A stretch of DNA of 26,899 bases from Flavobacteriaceae bacterium (GTDB lineage Bacteria > Bacteroidota > Bacteroidia > Flavobacteriales > Flavobacteriaceae), in the NCBI GenBank assembly GCA_029245825.1, contig JAQWON010000047.1, positions 1 through 26,899 on the forward strand, written 5' to 3'. The translations under genes and the position numbers were made by a program. Under the pieces are notes generated by a model that saw only the letters and a program-made list of their open reading frames with translations, did not search any database and was not told the origin of the DNA. Below, piece after piece: positions 24,997-26,899 of the stretch. Position 1 is the stretch's first letter. Each line of letters starts with the position of its first letter.

Positions 24997-25689
24997 TTAT
25001 TCTTTACAATAACAAGGCAGATCGCCAAAGGTAAATGAAATTGTAATACCAGAAAAAACATACCAATCATTATTATTAGTATTTCCAAAAATTAAATTAT
25101 CGTTATTACTATATGGATCAACAGGTTTACTTCCATCAATATTATCTGTGAGGGCATACCTGGCACCGATTTCAAATCCTATTACAAATAATGGAGATGG
25201 ATTAGTTTTAACTCCAAAAATTATTGGAACTGAAATACTTTCGTCTTTACCATAGTTAACACTGGAGCGAGTTATTGGATCATGGTAAAAAAGGTCATAA
25301 CTAAAATAGTTTATACCCAAGAAAATAAATGGAGTAAATTTTGTTTCTGGGTTGTGCAAATTAAAATCTTCAAAATTTATTTCTAACCCCCCTGAAAACT
25401 CTTGTATAGTGTTGTCAAATTTATAACTTCTGAGAAAACGGTTTATATTATTTGAAGTATAATCACTTTTTTTGATATTCGCCATTATTGCACTCATTCT
25501 AAAAGAATACCTAGTGGTCATATTCCACTTATAAATAAGACCTAAAGCATAGTTGTTTGGCGAAATATAATTAGTAGATCCAACATCTCCTATATAATTG
25601 CTGCCACCAAAAAAGCCTCCTAATTCATGAAATTGAGAAAAAGACAATAAGCTAAAATTAAAAGTAATAAAAAGAACAAAAATTTTCAT
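24997..25689 (-). CDS. porG: DUF6089 outer-membrane protein, probable T9SS component PorG
   Basis: The 230-residue exported barrel protein has a signal peptide (MKIFVLFITFNFSLLSFSQ). After cleavage comes FHELGGFFGGSNYIGDVG, then beta-rich segments with aromatic ends, and a terminal CYCKE. I recognise the GxxNYIGDxG pattern as DUF6089, the family that includes PorG of Porphyromonas gingivalis, an outer-membrane protein that associates with the PorK/PorN ring of the T9SS. The genomic neighbourhood agrees: in P. gingivalis porG is followed by uppS, bamA and two ompH genes, as here. I chose the ATG at 25689; a TTG at 25719 would add ten residues before the signal peptide. A 5-bp hairpin lies just before the ATG. 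The function rests on recalled family membership and synteny. Confidence 0.8.
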   Translation of the reverse strand: MKIFVLFITFNFSLLSFSQFHELGGFFGGSNYIGDVGSTNYISPNNYALGLIYKWNMTTRYSFRMSAIMANIKKSDYTSNNINRFLRSYKFDNTIQEFSGGLEINFEDFNLHNPETKFTPFIFLGINYFSYDLFYHDPITRSSVNYGKDESISVPIIFGVKTNPSPLFVIGFEIGARYALTDNIDGSKPVDPYSNNDNLIFGNTNNNDWYVFSGITISFTFGDLPCYCKE

Positions 25690-25692
25690 TAG

Positions 25693-25708
25693 TTTCCTTT
25701 TTTGGAAA
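25693..25708 (-). repeat. short inverted repeat just upstream of the porG-like start
   Basis: TTTCC (25693-25697) and GGAAA (25704-25708) pair perfectly across a 6-base T-rich loop. The hairpin ends 3 bases from the ATG at 25689, so in RNA it would occupy the ribosome-landing region. Stability is modest and function unproven. Confidence 0.4.
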
Positions 25709-25771
25709 GGATTTTGCAATATTTTTTTGTGGATACAATTTCCCTTTTTTTTAAACTAATAAAAGTTAAAT

Positions 25772-26656
25772 TTATTGTTTGTTTCTGGTATCTTTTCCCC
25801 AAAAAAGTTTAGTACTCAAAGTTTTCAAAAAATTATCATTTTCCAATTCAACTGTAAAAATTGAAAAAGGAGCTTTTTTTAGTGTTATTTCTGTTTGATT
25901 TGGGACTGAAAATATCCTAGAATCTAGCGACATCAAATGGTTTTTACCTTTACCAGTAACTTTAATTTTAATATTACTTTTTTCAGGCAGAATTAAGGGT
26001 CTTATGTTAATATTATGAGGAGATATAGGATTTAATATTAAATTTTTAGTTTGGGGAGATAATATAGGTCCTCCACTACTAAGGGAGTATCCTGTTGAAC
26101 CAGTTGGAGTTGCAATTATTAGTCCATCTGCCCAAAAAGTTGTTAGAAATTTACTGTCTATTTTTGTTTCTATGCTAAGCATTGATGTAGAATTTTTTCT
26201 GTTTATAGTAACTTCATTGAGCGCATAATTAAATTGATCAAAAGCTTTAAGATTTTTAGATAATTTTACTTCTAAAAGAGAACGTTTAACCAGTTTATAT
26301 TTCTTTTGAAAAAAATCTGTCAAGCCTTCAGTTATAGATTCTTTTTGAAGACCGGTTAGAAAACCTAGTTTGCCAGCATTGATTCCTAGTATTGGAACTT
26401 CAGTATTTTTAACGTGAGTTATTGATCGAAGCAAAGTTCCATCACCACCAATTGAAAATAAAAAGTCAATTTCTTTTTTGACAGTAATATTACTATCAAA
26501 AAACATATGCTTTTTTGTTAGCTTTTCAGGTAAGTGTATAGCTAGTTTAGAATCAATACTAAGATTATGACTCATTTCATTTAAAATCGATATTGTTTCT
26601 TTAGCATATTTTAGTGTTGATTTATTCTCAAAGGCGCAATAAATTCCAATATTCAT
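25772..26656 (-). CDS. nadK: NAD kinase
   Basis: NadK phosphorylates NAD to NADP in the cytoplasm. The 294-residue protein shows the GGDGTLL motif (70-76, with catalytic D72), LGINAGKLGFL (90-100), NEVTI (147-151) and the glycine-rich TPTGSTGYSLSSGGP (183-197). The length is normal. It is the first gene of the - strand envelope operon, 82 bases before the porG start. It diverges from pdxJ. As I recall, many flavobacteria have a CBS-domain gene between nadK and pdxJ; here only 97 bases separate them. A -7 box TAATTTTG lies just upstream. Confidence 0.96.
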   Translation of the reverse strand: MNIGIYCAFENKSTLKYAKETISILNEMSHNLSIDSKLAIHLPEKLTKKHMFFDSNITVKKEIDFLFSIGGDGTLLRSITHVKNTEVPILGINAGKLGFLTGLQKESITEGLTDFFQKKYKLVKRSLLEVKLSKNLKAFDQFNYALNEVTINRKNSTSMLSIETKIDSKFLTTFWADGLIIATPTGSTGYSLSSGGPILSPQTKNLILNPISPHNINIRPLILPEKSNIKIKVTGKGKNHLMSLDSRIFSVPNQTEITLKKAPFSIFTVELENDNFLKTLSTKLFWGKDTRNKQ

Positions 26657-26672
26657 ACTAGCAGATTTAGAC

Positions 26673-26680
26673 CAAAATTA
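26673..26680 (-). promoter_or_regulatory. -7 promoter box for nadK
   Basis: On the - strand, 26680 to 26673 reads TAATTTTG, an exact TAnnTTTG. The nadK ATG begins at 26656, giving a leader of about 10 bases. No TTG -33 element occurs at 17-23 bases upstream, so the promoter may be weak or need an activator. Confidence 0.45.
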
Positions 26681-26729
26681 CAAAACTTTATTTTCCTTAT
26701 TTTAATTAAAATCTATCAAATTAGAGCCT

Positions 26730-26737
26730 TACTTTTG
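26730..26737 (+). promoter_or_regulatory. -7 promoter box for pdxJ
   Basis: TACTTTTG is an exact TAnnTTTG box; the pdxJ ATG is at 26754, leaving a leader of about 10 bases. As for nadK, no TTG lies in the -33 window (26706-26712 has none). Confidence 0.45.
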
Positions 26738-26753
26738 TTTCAAATTCTGAAAT

Positions 26754-26899
26754 ATGGTAAAACTAAGTGTTAATATAAATAAAATTGCAACTCTCAGAAA
26801 CTCTAGAGGAGGGAATTATCCTGACTTATTGAAAGTTGCTTCTGACGTTCAAAATTTTGGAGCAGATGGTATAACTGTTCATCCAAGACCTGACCAAAG
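26754..26899 (+). CDS. pdxJ: pyridoxine 5'-phosphate synthase PdxJ, 5' part; runs off the window
   Basis: PdxJ makes pyridoxine phosphate from 1-deoxyxylulose 5-phosphate and 3-amino-1-hydroxyacetone phosphate in the DXP-dependent vitamin B6 pathway. The 48 visible residues begin MVKLSVNINKIATLRNSRGG and include FGADGITVHPRPDQ, both diagnostic for the family. The remaining roughly 190 residues are beyond the right edge. Start ATG at 26754 agrees with the family N-terminus. Confidence 0.93.
   Translation, partial: MVKLSVNINKIATLRNSRGGNYPDLLKVASDVQNFGADGITVHPRPDQ

Noticed and set aside
25690..25719. TTG start for the DUF6089 protein
   Set aside because: It would put ten polar residues before a standard signal peptide; the ATG at 25689 fits.
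1..26899. tRNA, rRNA, insertion sequence, phage, toxin-antitoxin or CRISPR elements
   Set aside because: Gaps between genes are all under about 100 bases, and neither strand shows a cloverleaf, transposase, integrase or repeat array.

Overview
The window looks like chromosomal DNA from a marine-type member of the Bacteroidota, most likely class Flavobacteriia. The evidence is an AT-rich composition (about 30% GC by eye), a gene for the type IX secretion (T9SS) translocon SprA, an aa3/caa3-type oxidase cluster with two consecutive subunit III genes, a NifU-like protein with two N-terminal Nfu domains, promoter-like sites of the Bacteroidota form TTG-N(17-23)-TAnnTTTG, and no Shine-Dalgarno sequences before the starts. 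Gene spacing is very tight, as in streamlined marine flavobacteria. I cannot assign a genus.

Layout. Bases 1-19569 are all on the + strand. (1) 1-6856: the 3' part of sprA, gcvH with its own promoter inside the sprA tail, and a TonB energy transducer with a ten-codon CCA repeat. (2) 6901-11932: a cytochrome oxidase biogenesis block. It holds haem O synthase (broken by a frameshift in a run of nine T), two subunit III genes, a subunit IV-like gene, a cysteine-free thioredoxin-fold-like membrane protein, the copper chaperone SCO, a DUF420 (CtaM-like) protein and a 69-residue CxxC membrane protein. (3) 11997-18882: a six-TM protein and an abutting winged-helix regulator behind a good promoter, then a complete MacAB-TolC-like set (ATPase, two permeases, adaptor, outer-membrane channel). 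(4) 18910-19569: tsaB.

Bases 19587-26656 are on the - strand. nifU converges on tsaB with a 17-base gap. Upstream of it lies a cell-envelope block in transcription order nadK, porG-like DUF6089, uppS, bamA, ompH/skp, ompH/skp. A partial pdxJ on the + strand diverges from nadK at the right edge across a 97-base gap with a -7 box facing each way.

How the genes work together. Three themes recur. The first is T9SS and outer-membrane assembly: SprA is the translocon, the DUF6089 protein matches the PorG family, and BamA with two Skp-like chaperones folds the barrels of both. UppS supplies the lipid carrier for the wall. The second is terminal oxidase maturation: haem O, copper delivery, and subunits III and IV. 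Subunits I and II are not in this window. The third is small-molecule efflux.

There is no tRNA, rRNA, CRISPR array, insertion sequence or phage gene that I can support, and no gene-free stretch longer than about 100 bases. The most notable points are the haem O synthase frameshift, the cysteine-free protein next to SCO, the tiny CxxC protein, the PorG assignment, and the regulator/membrane-protein pair ahead of the efflux genes. Most of the window is otherwise conserved core genome, and I see no clearly new defence or mobile system in it.
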